Positions 6,455 to 6,512 of a DNA stretch of 6,512 nucleotides are shown one piece after another. Each line of letters starts with the position of its first letter. The first letter of the stretch is position 1. Below the pieces are notes generated by a model. The model made no database searches. It was not told the origin of the DNA and worked only from the letters and a program-made list of their open reading frames with translations. The DNA comes from Clostridiales bacterium (GTDB lineage Bacteria > Bacillota > Desulfitobacteriia > Desulfitobacteriales > Desulfitobacteriaceae): contig DAHVVW010000128.1 in the NCBI GenBank assembly GCA_027357125.1, positions 1 through 6,512 on the forward strand, in the 5' to 3' direction. A program made the position numbers and the translations under genes.

Positions 6455-6461
6455 GACCTCC
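6431..6461 (-). promoter_or_regulatory. Possible competing (antiterminator) hairpin in the cooT leader
   Basis: GACCC (6448-6452) pairs with GGGTC (6436-6440) around an A-rich seven-base loop, and GGAG (6458-6461) can pair with CTCC (6431-6434) outside it. These pairs use bases 6449-6452 and 6431-6432 and 6440 that the terminator-like hairpin also needs, so the two folds exclude each other. This is pairing by eye with no energy calculation. Confidence 0.3.
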
Positions 6462-6478
6462 ATGGCCTTTATTCCAGT

Positions 6479-6507
6479 ATTAAATTTAGCAGGGGCTAAA
6501 AATTCAG
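6479..6507 (-). promoter_or_regulatory. Candidate promoter of the cooT-cbiMQO-ygbA operon
   Basis: On the minus strand CTGAAT (6502-6507, three of six consensus bases) and TTTAAT (6479-6484, five of six) are 17 nt apart. The start would be near 6472, giving a leader of about 105 nt. The -35 is weak, but the correct spacing and the palindrome filling the spacer raise its credibility. Confidence 0.45.
6485..6500. promoter_or_regulatory. Candidate operator: perfect 6-4-6 inverted repeat in the promoter spacer
   Basis: TTTAGC and GCTAAA are perfect inverted repeats around a four-base centre, 16 bp in all, filling the spacer between the -35 and -10 boxes. A dimeric repressor bound here would block RNA polymerase. 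It does not resemble the NikR GTATGA/TCATAC half-sites, so the regulator is unknown. It could also be a small hairpin with no regulatory role. Confidence 0.45.
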
Positions 6508-6512
6508 CCAGA

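Noticed and set aside
6367..6512. Cobalamin or NiCo (czcD) riboswitch upstream of cooT
   Set aside because: No B12 box or conserved core could be made out; short AGCCCC-like matches are too weak. A riboswitch beyond the right edge cannot be excluded.

Overview
The window reads as a chromosomal segment of a low-to-mid GC Gram-positive anaerobe of the Clostridia/Peptococcaceae type. Three things suggest this: strong GGAGG-type ribosome binding sites before nearly every gene, tight or overlapping gene starts, and a gene mix (CooT-like nickel protein, CbiMQO transporter, tandem-PAS regulator) common in such organisms. The species cannot be named from the sequence. All seven genes I support are on the minus strand, so transcription runs from high to low coordinates. 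There is no gene-free stretch over 300 bases.

Region A (about 6510 down to 2860) is a nickel/cobalt uptake operon. A candidate promoter with an inverted repeat exactly between its -35 and -10 boxes (6479-6507) is followed by a leader of about 105 nt. That leader can fold into a terminator-like hairpin or a competing hairpin. Then come cooT (70 aa nickel-binding protein), cbiM (348 aa substrate-binding membrane component with a fused C-terminal CbiN/NikN-like part), cbiQ (coupling membrane protein, overlapping cbiM by 32 bp), cbiO (ATPase) and ygbA (cysteine-rich protein of the nitrosative-stress family, 15 bp after cbiO). An intrinsic hairpin terminator, whose upstream arm lies inside the ygbA coding end, closes the unit at 2862-2908. 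Together CbiM, CbiQ and CbiO make a complete energy-coupling-factor importer. CooT beside it favours nickel, though cobalt is not excluded. A 28-bp heptamer repeat sits in the cbiQ-cbiO gap.

Region B (about 2840 to 697) is a drug-efflux pair. A MarR-family regulator and a 14-TM DHA2-type MFS exporter overlap by 32 bp. They are driven by a near-consensus sigma-A promoter with a 21-bp near-palindrome covering its -10 region, which is the expected layout for autorepression by the MarR protein.

Region C (618 to 1, running off the left edge) is the 5' part of a GTG-start gene encoding two PAS-like sensor domains, most like the sensory half of a sigma-54-dependent activator. Its output domain is outside the window. 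There is no clear terminator between the exporter and this gene.

Nothing here is clearly a new system. The most informative unusual points are the nitrosative-stress protein placed in the metal-uptake operon, the doubly structured leader/promoter of that operon, and the heptamer repeat inside it.
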